Counted from the first letter of the stretch, positions 9,084 to 20,487 are shown. The stretch: DNA of 64,000 nucleotides from Pengzhenrongella sp031582905 (GCF_031582905.1 NZ_CP133990.1:992001-1056000); one strand, 5' to 3'. Numbers and translations are program-made. The notes: generated by a model from the sequence alone, not told the origin.

Positions 9084-10364
9084 TCAGGACAGGCCCTCGG
9101 CCCACGCGTAGCCCTCGAGGAACGGGTCGGGCTCGATGGCGCCGTCCGACTCCCAGACGGTGTGGATGAGGCCGTCCGCGCCGATCTCGCCGATGAGCGC
9201 GGTCTTGGCGATGTGGTGGTTCTCGCCGTTGACGGTGACCGTGCCCTCGGGCGCCTCGAAAGTGATGCCGTCGGCGGCCGCGTTGACGTCCTCGGTCGCG
9301 AAGGACTCCGCCTTCTCGACCATGCCCTTCCACAGGTAGAGGGAGGTGTAGGCCGCCTCCATGGGGTCCGAGGTGACGCGGTCCGCGCCGTACTCGGCCT
9401 GGAACGCGTCGACGAATGCGGCGTTCGTGGGGCTGTCGACCGTCTGGTAGTAGTTCCAGGCGGTCAGCTGGCCCTCGACGTTCTCCACGCCGATACCGCC
9501 GACCTCCTCCTCCGCGATGGACACCGACACCACCGGCACGGACTCGGGCGTCAGGCCGACGTTCTTGTACTCCTTGAAGAACGCGACGTTGGAGTCGCCG
9601 TTGAGGGTGTTGAACACCGCGTCCGCACCCGAGGCGTTGAGCTTGGTGACGATCGTGGAGAAGTCGGTGTGGCCGAGCGGGGCGTACTCCTCGCCCACGA
9701 TCTCGATGCCGTTCGCCTCGGCGTAGGCCTTGATGATCTTGTTGGCCGTCTGCGGGAACACGTAGTCGGACCCGACGAGGAAGACCTTCGTGCGGCCCTG
9801 CTCCTTGAGGTAGTCCATGCCCGGGACGATCTGCTGGTTCGTCGTCGCGCCGGTGTAGTAGATGTTCGGCGACGACTCCAGGCCCTCGTACTGCACCGGG
9901 TAGAACAGCAGCGAGTCGTTGCCCTCGAACACCGGCAGCATCGCCTTGCGGCTCGACGACGTCCACCCGCCGAACACGGCGGCGACGCAGTCGCTGGAGA
10001 TGAGCTTCTCGGCCTTCTCGGCGAAGACGGTGGGCTCCGAGGCGCCGTCCTCGGCGACGACCTCGAGCTGCTTGCCGAGCACGCCGCCGGCCGCGTTGAT
10101 CTCCGCGGCCGCGAGGTCCAGGGAGTCGCGCACGGTCTGCTCGGAGATCGCCATCGTGCCGGACAGCGAGTTGAGGAAGCCGATCTTCACGGTGTCGCCG
10201 GACGTGTCGACGCACGAGGAGCCGGCGCCGGCGGTGGAGCCGCCGCCGGCGGTCGCGGAGGTGCCGGCCGTGTCGACACGGGCACCGCCGCAGCCGGCGA
10301 GCCCGAGGGCGACGGTGATCGCGGCGGCGGGGAGGGCGAAGGAGCGCAGGCGGGACGGGGTCAA
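9084..10364 (-). CDS. urtA: Urea ABC transporter substrate-binding lipoprotein UrtA
   Basis: A 426-residue periplasmic-binding protein of the branched-chain-amino-acid type, anchored as a lipoprotein: the N terminus has a hydrophobic stretch and lipobox LAGC near residue 27, followed by a Gly/Ser/Thr linker. UrtA hallmarks are GFLNSLSGTMAISE, EKLISSDCVAAVFGGWTSSSRK, FYPVQYEGLE and WNYYQTVDSP. TTG start at 10364 is chosen because GAGAGG lies 7 bases upstream and no ATG or GTG is well placed; start moderately certain. First gene of the operon, divergent from ureA with a 259-base shared control region. Confidence 0.95.
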   Translation of the reverse strand: MTPSRLRSFALPAAAITVALGLAGCGGARVDTAGTSATAGGGSTAGAGSSCVDTSGDTVKIGFLNSLSGTMAISEQTVRDSLDLAAAEINAAGGVLGKQLEVVAEDGASEPTVFAEKAEKLISSDCVAAVFGGWTSSSRKAMLPVFEGNDSLLFYPVQYEGLESSPNIYYTGATTNQQIVPGMDYLKEQGRTKVFLVGSDYVFPQTANKIIKAYAEANGIEIVGEEYAPLGHTDFSTIVTKLNASGADAVFNTLNGDSNVAFFKEYKNVGLTPESVPVVSVSIAEEEVGGIGVENVEGQLTAWNYYQTVDSPTNAAFVDAFQAEYGADRVTSDPMEAAYTSLYLWKGMVEKAESFATEDVNAAADGITFEAPEGTVTVNGENHHIAKTALIGEIGADGLIHTVWESDGAIEPDPFLEGYAWAEGLS

Positions 10365-10623
10365 CGGAGTGCCTCTCGGTGGGGGCTGCGGGCGCCGGGT
10401 CGCAGGGTCGTCCGCGGCCCGGGAGGGGGCCGGCGGGACCCGCCGGTGCATGGCCCGAACGCTAGAGAGGCGGTGTTTCGCGGGACGGTCGCGGTCGATG
10501 AACGCGGCGTTACGCCGCTCGGCGGCCGTCCCGTTCGCCGGCCACGGGCGTCGTCGGCGACGGATACCCGGGGCACACACGGCGGAAACATGACCGACAC
10601 GGGCCGTGGCTAGCGTCCCGCGC
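10365..10623. promoter_or_regulatory. Divergent urtA / ureA control region
   Basis: A 259-base region that must carry promoters for both the urea transporter (leftward) and the urease operon (rightward). It is slightly less GC-rich near 10460-10600. GTTTC at about 10472 and GTTAC at about 10509 resemble half-sites for the actinobacterial nitrogen regulator GlnR, but their spacing does not fit the four-box consensus, so I do not call a GlnR site. No clear -10/-35 pair is recognisable by eye. Confidence 0.45.
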
Positions 10624-10926
10624 ATGCACCTGACGTCGGGGGACACCGAGAAGCTGCTGCTCGCGGTCGCGGGCATGGTCGCGCGGGACCGGCACGGGCG
10701 CGGCGTCCGGCTGAACTACCCGGAGACCGTCGCCCTGCTCACCACCTGGGTGATCGAGCGTGCCCGCGAGGGCCGCCTCGTCGAGGACCTCATGGTGGAG
10801 GGGCGCACGGTCCTCACCCGCGACGACGTCATGGACGGCGTCGCGGAGATGCTCGCCGACGTGCAGGTCGAGGCCACGTTCCCCGACGGCCGCAAGCTCG
10901 TCACCATCCACCAGCCGATCGTCTGA
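10624..10926 (+). CDS. ureA: Urease gamma subunit UreA
   Basis: A 100-residue small subunit of urease (EC 3.5.1.5), which hydrolyses urea to ammonia and carbamate in the cytoplasm. Start MHLTSGDTEKLLL matches the family N terminus; LNYPETVALL, MVEGRTVLTRDDVMDGV and the C-terminal VTIHQPIV are typical. First gene of ureABCFGD; ureB follows after 11 bases. Confidence 0.97.
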   Translation: MHLTSGDTEKLLLAVAGMVARDRHGRGVRLNYPETVALLTTWVIERAREGRLVEDLMVEGRTVLTRDDVMDGVAEMLADVQVEATFPDGRKLVTIHQPIV

Positions 10927-10937
10927 AGGGCGCCGAC

Positions 10938-11325
10938 ATGGCCAGCATCTCCAGCAGCGGACCCGGCGCGGTCCGGGTCGCACCGGGCACGGTGGAGCTC
11001 AACGCGGACCGTGCCCCGCACGAGCGCCGCACCGTCGTCGTGGTCAACACCGGCGACCGGCCCGTGCAGATCGGCTCCCACCTGCACCTCGCGGACGCCA
11101 ACGCGGCACTCGCGATGGACCGGGACGCCGTCCGGGGGTTCCGGCTCGACGTGCCGTCCGGGACGTCGCACCGCTTCGAGCCCGGCGCCTCGCGTGAGGT
11201 CGCGATCGTCGCGCTGCGCGGCGCGCGCCGGGTGCCCGGCATCCAGCGGGACCGGTCCGACGGCGGCGAGCTGGGCCCGGTCGACGGAGCCGCCGGCGCG
11301 ACCGGGACCGACGGCGGTGCGGCGC

Positions 11326-11333
<8 letters not shown>
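10938..11333 (+). CDS. ureB: Urease beta subunit UreB
   Basis: A 131-residue urease beta subunit: the fold segment GTVELNADRA, VVNTGDRPVQIGSH, and RFEPGASREVAIVALRG are family signatures. Because the preferred residue after IGSHLHLADANAAL differs from the usual FEVN, the surface loop is slightly divergent. The C-terminal 20 residues (Gly/Ala/Asp-rich) extend beyond the usual end. ATG preceded by GAAGGG. Stop overlaps the ureC GTG start. Confidence 0.96.
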
Positions 11334-13029
<1,696 letters not shown>

Positions 13030-13037
13030 CGCGGCCC

Positions 13038-13753
13038 ATGACCGACCTGCTCATGCCCTCGACCCCGGCGGTCAGCCAGGACGTGCTGCTCGCGCTCCTC
13101 GCGGACGCCCGGCTGCCGACCGGTGCGCACACCCAGTCCTCGGGCCTCGAGCCGGCCCTGCGCGCCGGCCTCCCACCCGGGCAGGTGCCGGCGTACATCG
13201 CGGCGCGGCTGCGCACCGTCGTCCGGGTCGAGGCCGCGACCGCTGTCGTCGCCCGCCACGTGGCGCTGGGCGCGGCGGACGACCCCGCGGCGGCCACCGC
13301 CGCGCTCGCCGCCGTCGGCCGGGCGTGGGCGGCGCGCACCCCCAGCGGCGCGATGCGGCAGTCCGCGGAGCAGCTCGGGCGCGGGTACGGGCGCCTGGTC
13401 CGCCGCCTGTGGGCGGGGCACCCCGCGGTCGCGGCGCTCGACGCCGTCGTGCCCGGGGTGGGGCGGACGGCGCGCCGTCGCACGGTGGGGCGCGGGTGCG
13501 CCGCAACCCGCCGCGGGCGGTCGTGCTCGGCGTGACTGCCGCCTGCGCCGGCCTCGACGCGCTCGGCGTCGCCCGCCTCGTGGGGTACGACGACGTGCAG
13601 ACCGTCGCGTCGGCCTGCCTCAAGCTCGCGCCGGTCGACCCCGTCGTGACCACCGGCTGGGTGCTCGCCGCCGCCCCCGCGGTCGACGCCCTGGCGCGCG
13701 ACCTGTCCCACCTCACCGACGCGCGGGACATCCCCGCCGCCGGTGCCCCCTGA
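13038..13753 (+). CDS. ureF: Urease accessory protein UreF (frameshifted)
   Basis: UreF, about 238 residues after repair; with UreD and UreG it forms the complex that loads nickel into urease. The N-terminal segment LLALLADARLPTGAHTQSSGLEP and TPSGAMRQSAEQLGRGY are typical. The frame breaks at a G4 run (13460-13463); restoring one G gives VVPGVGADGAPSHGG and continues into PRAVVLGVTAACAGLDA, the expected C-terminal helix bundle. Starts 8 bases after ureC. Confidence 0.9.
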
Positions 13754-13801
13754 CCGAGGAGCGGGCCGAGACCCACGCCGTCGCCACCGAGAGGCTGTTC
13801 A

Positions 13802-14647
13802 GTGCCTGACACCACCGCACCCACCCCGCCGTCCACCATGGATCTGACCAGCGAGCCCGCACCGAGCCGCGCCCCCGGGGACACCCGGTCCCTGCGGCTG
13901 GGGGTCGCCGGCCCCGTCGGCACCGGCAAGAGCTCGGTCATCGCGACCCTGTGCCGTGCGCTCTCCGCCGAGATGCAGATCGGCGTCATCACCAACGACA
14001 TCTACACCGACGAGGACGCCCGCTTCCTGCGCTCGGCCGGCGTGCTCGACCCCGAGCGGATCCGCGCCGTGGAGACCGGCGCGTGCCCGCACACCGCCAT
14101 CCGCGACGACGTCACCGCGAACCTCCTGGCGGTCGAGGACCTCGAGCAGGACTTCGCGCCGCTCGACGTCGTCCTGGTCGAGTCCGGCGGGGACAACCTC
14201 ACCGCGACGTTCTCCCCGGCGCTGGTCGACGCGCAGATCTTCGTGCTGGACGTCGCCGGTGGCGGCGACGTCGCGCGCAAGGGCGGCCCCGGCATCGCGC
14301 GTGCCGACCTGCTGCTCGTCAACAAGACCGACCTCGCGCCGCACGTGGGCGTCGACGTCGAGCGCATGGTCGCCGACGCGTCGACGGCACGTGACGGCCG
14401 ACCGGTCCTCGCGCTCTCCCGGCACGACGCCGCCTCCGTGCAGGCCCTGGGCGACTGGCTGCGCGGGCTGCTCGGCAGCCACCGTGCGGGGCTGCACGTC
14501 GCGCAGGACCCCGGTCCCATGGCGCCGCACTTCCACGCGGACGAGGACGGCGCGCACGACCACGGCCACGACCACGAGCACGGCGACCACGCGCACGACC
14601 ACACCCACCCGCACGCCGGCGCGGCCGCCGTGGCGTCGGCGGTCTGA
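13802..14647 (+). CDS. ureG: Urease accessory GTPase UreG with C-terminal His-rich tail
   Basis: A 281-residue SIMIBI-class GTPase that delivers Ni(II) to urease. P-loop GPVGTGKSS, VITNDIYTDEDA, the metal-binding CPH motif in ETGACPHTAIRDD, VESGGDNL and NKTDLAPHVG are all present. Unusually, residues from about 238 on form a histidine/aspartate-rich tail with 12 histidines in about 32 positions; His-rich stretches in this family are more often N-terminal. No ureE gene is present, so the tail may serve as the nickel store (inference). GTG start with GAGAGG upstream. Confidence 0.95.
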   Translation: MPDTTAPTPPSTMDLTSEPAPSRAPGDTRSLRLGVAGPVGTGKSSVIATLCRALSAEMQIGVITNDIYTDEDARFLRSAGVLDPERIRAVETGACPHTAIRDDVTANLLAVEDLEQDFAPLDVVLVESGGDNLTATFSPALVDAQIFVLDVAGGGDVARKGGPGIARADLLLVNKTDLAPHVGVDVERMVADASTARDGRPVLALSRHDAASVQALGDWLRGLLGSHRAGLHVAQDPGPMAPHFHADEDGAHDHGHDHEHGDHAHDHTHPHAGAAAVASAV

Positions 14648-14668
14648 CCGCGGTCGGTCGACCCGCTC

Positions 14669-15448
14669 GTGACCAGCACCCTGACGGCCGGCGACCGCGC
14701 GGTCGCGCCCGTCGCGCCCGTCGCGCCCGCCGGCTGGACCACGGTGGACGTCGAGCGCCGGGACGGGCGGCTGGCGGCCGACCTGCGCCGCGGTGCGCTC
14801 GCGCCGTACCCGCTGGACGACGACGGGCGGACGCTGCGGGTCGCGCTGGTCGCGACCGGTGCACTCCTGCTCGGCGGCGACCACGTGGGCATCCGGGTCC
14901 GGGTGGGAGCCGGGGTGGTGCTCGAGCTCGTCGAGACGTCCGGCACGGTGGCCTACGACGGTCGCGGCGAGAGCGCCCGGTGGGAGGTCGACGTGGAGGT
15001 CGAGGCGGGCGGAGTCCTCGTCTGGGACGCCCAGCCGTTCGTCGTCGCCACCGGCGCCGACGTGCACCGGACGACGTCGGTCCGGCTGGGGGCGGGGGCG
15101 GTCGCCTGCCTGCACGAGACCGTGGTGCTGGGCCGGACCGGGGAGCACGGTGGTCGGCTGCTCACGTCCCTGCGCGTGGACGACCCCACCGGCCCGGTGC
15201 TGCACGAGGAGCTCCGGCTCGACGGTGCGCGGCCCGAACCCGGTGTGCTCGGTGACCACCGTGTGCTGGACTCGGTCGTGCTGGTGGGCCGTCGCCCCGC
15301 CGCTGCGCCCGAGCCGGGCGACGCGGTGACGGTCCTCCAGCTCGAGGAGCCGGGCGCCGTCGCCCGACGTGCGGGGACGGAGGTGCACCGCGTCGTGCTC
15401 ACCGACGTCGCCGCGGCGTGGTCGCGGGACGGGTGCCGCGAGACCTGA
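14669..15448 (+). CDS. ureD: Urease accessory protein UreD (UreH)
   Basis: A 259-residue UreD, the scaffold that binds apo-urease with UreF and UreG. Weakly conserved family, but VALVATGALLLGGDHVGIRVRVG, LELVETSGTVAYDG and the beta-rich fold with ACLHETVVLGRTGE support the call, as does its place at the end of the operon. GTG start at 14669, 21 bases after ureG. The N terminus contains three copies of a 9-base repeat (VAP-type tripeptides, about 14701-14727). Confidence 0.88.
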   Translation: MTSTLTAGDRAVAPVAPVAPAGWTTVDVERRDGRLAADLRRGALAPYPLDDDGRTLRVALVATGALLLGGDHVGIRVRVGAGVVLELVETSGTVAYDGRGESARWEVDVEVEAGGVLVWDAQPFVVATGADVHRTTSVRLGAGAVACLHETVVLGRTGEHGGRLLTSLRVDDPTGPVLHEELRLDGARPEPGVLGDHRVLDSVVLVGRRPAAAPEPGDAVTVLQLEEPGAVARRAGTEVHRVVLTDVAAAWSRDGCRET

Positions 15449-15531
15449 CGACCGACCGACCCGCGAGACGCACGGGAAGGACCCGACAGACCGACGCCCG
15501 AACCGGACCGCCCGATCGACTGGAGAACGAC

Positions 15532-16532
15532 ATGCACCTCCCCGACCACTTCCTCGACACGCAGACGACCGTCGCGACCACCGCGGTGGCGGTAGCGGCG
15601 GTCGCGCTGGCGGTGCAGCGCAGCCGCGGTGAGCTCAGCCACCTCGCCTCCGCTGCCGCTGACGCCGTCGACGCCCGCGCCGCCGTGCGGAGCCGGGTGC
15701 TCCTCGCCGCGGCCACGACGGGGCTCGTCTTCGCCGTGCAGATGCTCAACTACCCCGTCGCGGCAGGCACCAGCGGGCACCTCATGGGCGGTGCGCTCGC
15801 GGCGGCGCTCCTCGGGCCGGCCCTGGGCGTGCTCAGCATCACCGCCGTCCTGCTCGTCCAGTCCGTCGTGTTCGCCGACGGCGGCCTGTCCGCACTCGGC
15901 CCCAACGTCCTGCTGATGGCCGTGGTGGGCACACTCGTCGGGTGGGGCGTCGCCCGCGCCGTGCAGGGCGCCCTGGCCCGTCGGGTCGGGGACGGGGCCG
16001 TGCCGTGGTCGGCGGCCGCCGGTGCGCTCGTGAGCGTCCCGGCCGCGGCGGCGCTGTTCGCCGGCCTGTTCGCCGTCGGAGGGACGGTCACGGTGCCCGT
16101 CGGGGCCCTCGTGTCGCAGATGGTCGGCGTGCACCTCGTCATCGGGCTCGGCGAGGCCGTGATCACGGGCGCCGTCGTCGCGGTGGCGCACGCGGTCGCC
16201 CCCGCCGCGGTGGCGCTGTCGGCGACGACGTCGCACCCCGTCGCCGGGGGCGCCGGGTCGCCGTCGTGCTCGCCGGCCTGGCCACGGTCGCGGCGGTAGC
16301 CGTTTCGCCGTTCGCCGCCGCCACGCCGGACGGCCTCGAGGCGACGGCGTTGGCCGTCGGGTTCGCCGGCGCGGCCCGCGACCACGCGTTCGCCGGTGCG
16401 CCGCTCGCGGACTACGGCGCCGGCGCCGGGGTGTTCGTGGGCGTGGCGGGCCTCCTCGGCGTCGCGCTGTGCGTCGCGCTCGTGGCGCTCGTCCTGCGGA
16501 CCGCGCGGCCGTCGGTCGTGGTCGCGAGCTGA
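15532..16532 (+). CDS. Nickel/cobalt ECF transporter membrane protein, CbiM/NikM fused to PDGLE domain (frameshifted)
   Basis: About 333 residues after repair. The N terminus MHLPDHFL resembles the metal-binding N terminus of CbiM/NikM (His at position 2), followed by six or seven hydrophobic helices including SGHLMGGALAAALLGP and GPNVLLMAVVGT. The C-terminal part carries the PDGLE signature (ATPDGLEATAL) and two helices, the CbiN/NikN-like module. One base is missing at the G5 run 16246-16250. It starts 83 bases after ureD with GGAG at good spacing, so nickel supply to urease is the likely role. The partner CbiQ and ATPase CbiO genes are absent from the window. Confidence 0.87.
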
Positions 16533-16610
16533 CCGGCCGGGCCCGTTGTGCCCCGCCGTCCCCGGGGCATACGTTCGCCACCTGAGCTGACCCGGACGCA
16601 GGGGGCGACC

Positions 16611-18793
16611 ATGTCGAGGTCACGGGTGTCTGCACTGGCGCTGGGCGGTCTGCTCGCCCTCGCCCCGACGGCTGCGGTCGCCGCCGACCCCGGCCCGGAG
16701 CTCCGGGCCCACGGACCGGGCGGGCGGAGCTTCACGCCCGGCGCGGCGGGCGTGGGCGATCCCTACTTCCCGCTGGACGGCAACGGGGGCTACGACGTCC
16801 GGCACTACGACCTCGACGTCCGCTACGACCCGGCGACCGACGTGATCGTCGGCGAGGCGACGATCACCGCGCACGCCACCCAGGACCTGTCCGCGTTCAA
16901 CCTGGACCTGTCCGGCCTGGCGGTGCGGTCGGTCGTCGTCGACGGCCGGACCGCGGCCTGGTCGCGCGACGGGGACGAGCTGACCGTCACCCCGCAGCGG
17001 GGCCTGCGGGAGCGCTCGCGGTTCCGGGTGGTCGTCCGGTACGACGGCGTGCCGGCGCCGATCGTCGAGAACCTGGGCCTGTCCGGCTTCATGCCCACCG
17101 ACGACGGCGCCCTCGTCGCCGGGCAGCCGCACGTGGCCGCGACGTGGTTCCCGGTGAATGACCACCCGACCGACACCGCGTCGTACACGATCGAGGTCGC
17201 GGTGCCCGAGGGGCTGGAGGCATCCTCCAACGGCATCCTGCGCAGCACGCGTACGCGTGACGGCTGGACGACGTGGCGCTGGGAGGCGAAGGACCCGATG
17301 GCGTCGTACCTCGTGACCCTCGCGATGGGGGACTTCGACCTCTCGGCGTACCGGGCGGACGGCGTGCGGTACTGGGACGCCGTCGACCCGGCGCTGGACG
17401 ACGCCGGCGGGCCGCGGACGGGGAGCGGGCGGCCATGGCGGTCCCCGCCAGCTCGGCCTTCCAGCGACTCGCACGCACGATCACGGTGCCGGCCACCGGT
17501 GCCACGCTGTCCTTCTGGGTCGAGCGGGACACCGAGCCCGCGTTCGACTTCCTCCTGGTCGAGGCGCGCGTGCCCGGGACCGACGCGTGGACCACGCTGC
17601 CGGACGTCCACGGGCACACCACCCAGGACACCGGGTTCGCGTGCCCCGCCTGGCTCGCGCTCCACCCGTTCCTCGAGCACTACCAGTCGGCCACCCCGGA
17701 CGGCTGCAGCCCGAGCGGCACGACCGGCCAGTGGTGGGCGGCCTCGGGCGCCGGCTCCGGCCCCGAGCAGTGGGAGGTCGACCTCGCGCCGTACGCCGGC
17801 GGGCAGGTCGAGGTGTCGCTGAGCTACGTCACCGACGAGTCGGTCGAGGCCCCTGGCGTCGTCGTCGACGACGTCGTCGTGTCGACGGGCCAGGGCAGCA
17901 CCTCGTTCGAGGACGACGGCGACGCGTGGGACGGCTGGGTCGCGGCCGCGGCGCCCGACGGCAGCCCGCCGGACGCACCCCGCTGGTTCCTCGGGACCGT
18001 CGACGACGTCGCGCCGGCCGTGGGGGCGAACGTCCGCGCGGTCCTGGCCCGGCAGCCGGAGATCACCGCGTTCCTCTCCGAGCTGTTCGGCCGGTACCCG
18101 TTCCGGGCGTCCGGGGCGATCGTCGACGACGCCGAGCTCGGCTTCGCCCTGGAGACCCAGACGCGGTCGGTCTACCCGAGCAGCATCTTCGAGGACCCGA
18201 CGTTCGGCGCGGTGATCGTCGTGCACGAGCTCGCGCACCAGTGGGTGGGTGACAAGCTGACGCTGGCCCGCTGGCAGGACATCTGGCTCAACGAGGGCTT
18301 CGCGTCCTACACCGAGTGGCTGTGGCTGGAGCACGAAGGGCTGCTCACCGCTCAGGAGGGCTTCGACCTGCGGGCGTCGATCCCTGCGGACAGCGGGTTC
18401 TGGGACCTGCCGATCGGCGACCCCGGTCCCGACGGGCTCTTCGACGGCGCGGTGTACGAGCGCGGGGCGATGACGCTGCACGCCCTGCGGCTGCAGGTGG
18501 GCGACGACGCCTTCTTCGCCATCCTCCGGGACTGGGCCTCGCAGCGTCCCGGCCACGTGACCACGCCCGACTTCGTCGCGCTCGCCGAGAGGGTCTCCGG
18601 GCAGGACCTCGACGCGTTCTTCGAGCTCTGGCTGCACTCCGGCGTCAAGCCGGACGGGCTGCCGGACGACCCGTGGGGTCCGCCGGCCGGCGAGGCGGCG
18701 ACCCGCGTGTCGGACGGGCGGCACGCCGAGCGGTCGCCGGACATTGCGCCGGCCGGGGTGCCCGGGCCGGCGCACGAGGTCCCGCGGCGCTGA
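16611..18793 (+). CDS. Secreted M1-family zinc metallopeptidase with inserted beta domain (frameshifted)
   Basis: About 727 residues after repair. A signal peptide is clear (basic N terminus, hydrophobic core, cleavage near AVAADP). The aminopeptidase-N-type beta domain (YDVRHYDLDVRYDP) is followed by an inserted beta-rich segment of about 190 residues (17430-18000) and the gluzincin catalytic site HELAHQW with the downstream glutamate in WLNEGFASY. The insert (FDFLLVEARVPGTDAWTTLP, VDLAPYAGGQVEVSLSY) resembles the domain found in M6 proteases. One G is missing at 17420-17423. Exopeptidase activity is expected; substrate unknown. The Ser/Pro-rich C terminus looks disordered. Confidence 0.85.
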
Positions 18794-18865
18794 GGCGCCC
18801 TCCTCGTCGGCCGCGGGTGTCACGGTCCGCCACGGACTGGGACGTCACCCGGACGTCACCCGACG

Positions 18866-19558
18866 TCACCGCAGCCGGCGTGCCCGGAGGACCACGTCCT
18901 CGCGGTGGTGCGCCCCGGCACCCGCCCGGGCGCCGTGCCGCGGGCGCCGCTCGTGCACCTCGACCCGCCAGTCGTCGTCGAGCAGCGCGGCCACGTCGTC
19001 GGGGCCGACGTAGTCGGCCGGGTCGAAGCCGCCGTCGTCGGGTCGGTGCGTGTCCATCCCGGCGTGGTGCACCAGCAGCAGGGTTCCGCCGGGGGCGACG
19101 GCGTCGAGCAGCGCGCGCTCGGCGCTCGCGTCCGGCGTCCGCAGCAGGGCGGGGTACTGCGCGCTCACCAGGTCGAAGGAGCGGGACGGGAGCGAGGCCT
19201 CCACCAGGCCGGCGTGGACCCACCGCACCGGGACGCCGGCGTCCCGGGCGTGCTGCGCCGCCCGTTCGAGCGCCACGCCGGACACCTCGAGCGCGGTCAC
19301 CCGCCAGCCCCGCTGCGCGAGCCAGACGGCGTCCGCGCCCTCACCGCAGCCGACGTCGAGCACGCGTCCGGGCGGCAGACCCTCCACCTCGACCTCGAGC
19401 GCGTCGTTCGGCCGGCCGCTCCACAGGGGCTGGTCGGCGTACCGCTCGTCCCACGCGGCACGCACCGCCGGGTCCCCGACGTAGCGGTCGCGGTGCTCGT
19501 CGAGGTCGTCCGTGCGGGGGCCGTCCATGCCACGACTGTCCATGCCACGACTGTCCAT
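18866..19558 (-). CDS. Class I SAM-dependent methyltransferase
   Basis: About 230 residues with motif I VLDVGCGEGADAVWLA, acidic ALEVS after strand 2, and a SFDLVSAQY segment; typical of UbiE/thiopurine-type small-molecule methyltransferases. Substrate unknown. The start is ambiguous because a 15-base unit is repeated three times at the 5' end, giving in-frame ATGs at 19558, 19543 and 19528 (peptide repeats of DSRGM). It converges with the M1 peptidase gene. Confidence 0.75.
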   Translation of the reverse strand: MDSRGMDSRGMDGPRTDDLDEHRDRYVGDPAVRAAWDERYADQPLWSGRPNDALEVEVEGLPPGRVLDVGCGEGADAVWLAQRGWRVTALEVSGVALERAAQHARDAGVPVRWVHAGLVEASLPSRSFDLVSAQYPALLRTPDASAERALLDAVAPGGTLLLVHHAGMDTHRPDDGGFDPADYVGPDDVAALLDDDWRVEVHERRPRHGARAGAGAHHREDVVLRARRLR

Positions 19559-19570
19559 CCCCCGACTGTC
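19523..19570. repeat. 15-base tandem repeat, three copies, at methyltransferase start
   Basis: Two exact copies and one imperfect copy of a 15-base unit (ending in the motif CGACTGTCCAT on the plus strand) span the start of the leftward methyltransferase. Because the period is a multiple of three, each copy supplies an in-frame ATG. Confidence 0.85.
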
Positions 19571-19683
19571 CGACCACCGGACCCGCCGTGCAAACGTCCG
19601 GCCCGCCCGGCGCGCGCTCGCCCGCGCCCGCCGGGAGACTGGCCGCCCGGCGACCGCGCACCGAGCTCCTGTGGAGGCACCAC

Positions 19684-20487
19684 GTGACCCCGACCGACGC
19701 CACCCCCGCCGTCGTCCTGAGCGGCGCCGCCGGACGCATCGGCACCTACCTGCGCCGCACGGACGGCGGCCTCGCCGCACGCGGCTGGGGGCTTCGGCTG
19801 CTCGACGCCGCCGAGCCGGACGACGTCGGCCCCGAGGAGACGTTCACGCTCGCCGACATCACCGAGGAGGAGTCGCGCGACGCCCTCGAGACGGCGATGG
19901 CGGGGGCGGACGCCGTCGTGCACCTCGCCGGGATCCCGAGCGAGGACAGCTGGACCCGCCTCCGCCGGGCGAACGTCGACGGCACGTTCCGGGTGCTGGA
20001 GGCCGCCCGGCGCACCGGCGTCCGGCGGGTCGTGCTCGCGAGCTCGAACCACGCGGTCGGGTACTACCCGCTCGGTGAGGTCGCGCGGGTCGACGACACC
20101 CCGCGGCCCGACTCCTTCTACGGCGTGACCAAGGTCGCGGGCGAGGCGCTGGGCAGCCTCTACGCCGACAAGTACGGCGTCGAGGTCGTCTCGCTGCGGA
20201 TCGGCATGTGCGCCGACCGGCCCCGGACGACGTTCGACCTCGGCATCTGGCTGAGCCCGGCCGACGTCGTCCGGCTCGTCGACGCCGCCCTGCGCGGCCC
20301 GGTGGACGGACCCGTCGTCGCCTACGGCGTCTCCGCGAACACCCGCGGCTGGTGGGACCTCACCTCGGCGCGCGACCTCGGGTACGACCCGCAGGACGAC
20401 GGCGAGGTGTTCGCCGACGACGTCGAGGCGTACGACTGGCCGGACGTCCTCGGGCACGGCATGGTGGCCACGGACCCGCTCGCCTGA
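19684..20487 (+). CDS. NAD-dependent epimerase / uronate-dehydrogenase-like SDR
   Basis: A 267-residue extended short-chain dehydrogenase. Rossmann motif GAAGRIGTYL, VVHLAGIPSED, ASSNHAVGYYPLGE and the catalytic Tyr/Lys in FYGVTKVAGEALG match uronate dehydrogenase and related sugar oxidoreductases (oxidation of an aldose or uronate at C1 to a lactone). GTG start at 19684 has GGAGG at good spacing. First of three plus-strand sugar genes ending in a kinase. Substrate not determinable from sequence. Confidence 0.8.
   Translation: MTPTDATPAVVLSGAAGRIGTYLRRTDGGLAARGWGLRLLDAAEPDDVGPEETFTLADITEEESRDALETAMAGADAVVHLAGIPSEDSWTRLRRANVDGTFRVLEAARRTGVRRVVLASSNHAVGYYPLGEVARVDDTPRPDSFYGVTKVAGEALGSLYADKYGVEVVSLRIGMCADRPRTTFDLGIWLSPADVVRLVDAALRGPVDGPVVAYGVSANTRGWWDLTSARDLGYDPQDDGEVFADDVEAYDWPDVLGHGMVATDPLA

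Noticed and set aside
10365..10623. GlnR operator between urtA and ureA
   Set aside because: GTAAC and GAAAC half-sites occur on the minus strand, but the spacing does not match the four-box arrangement.
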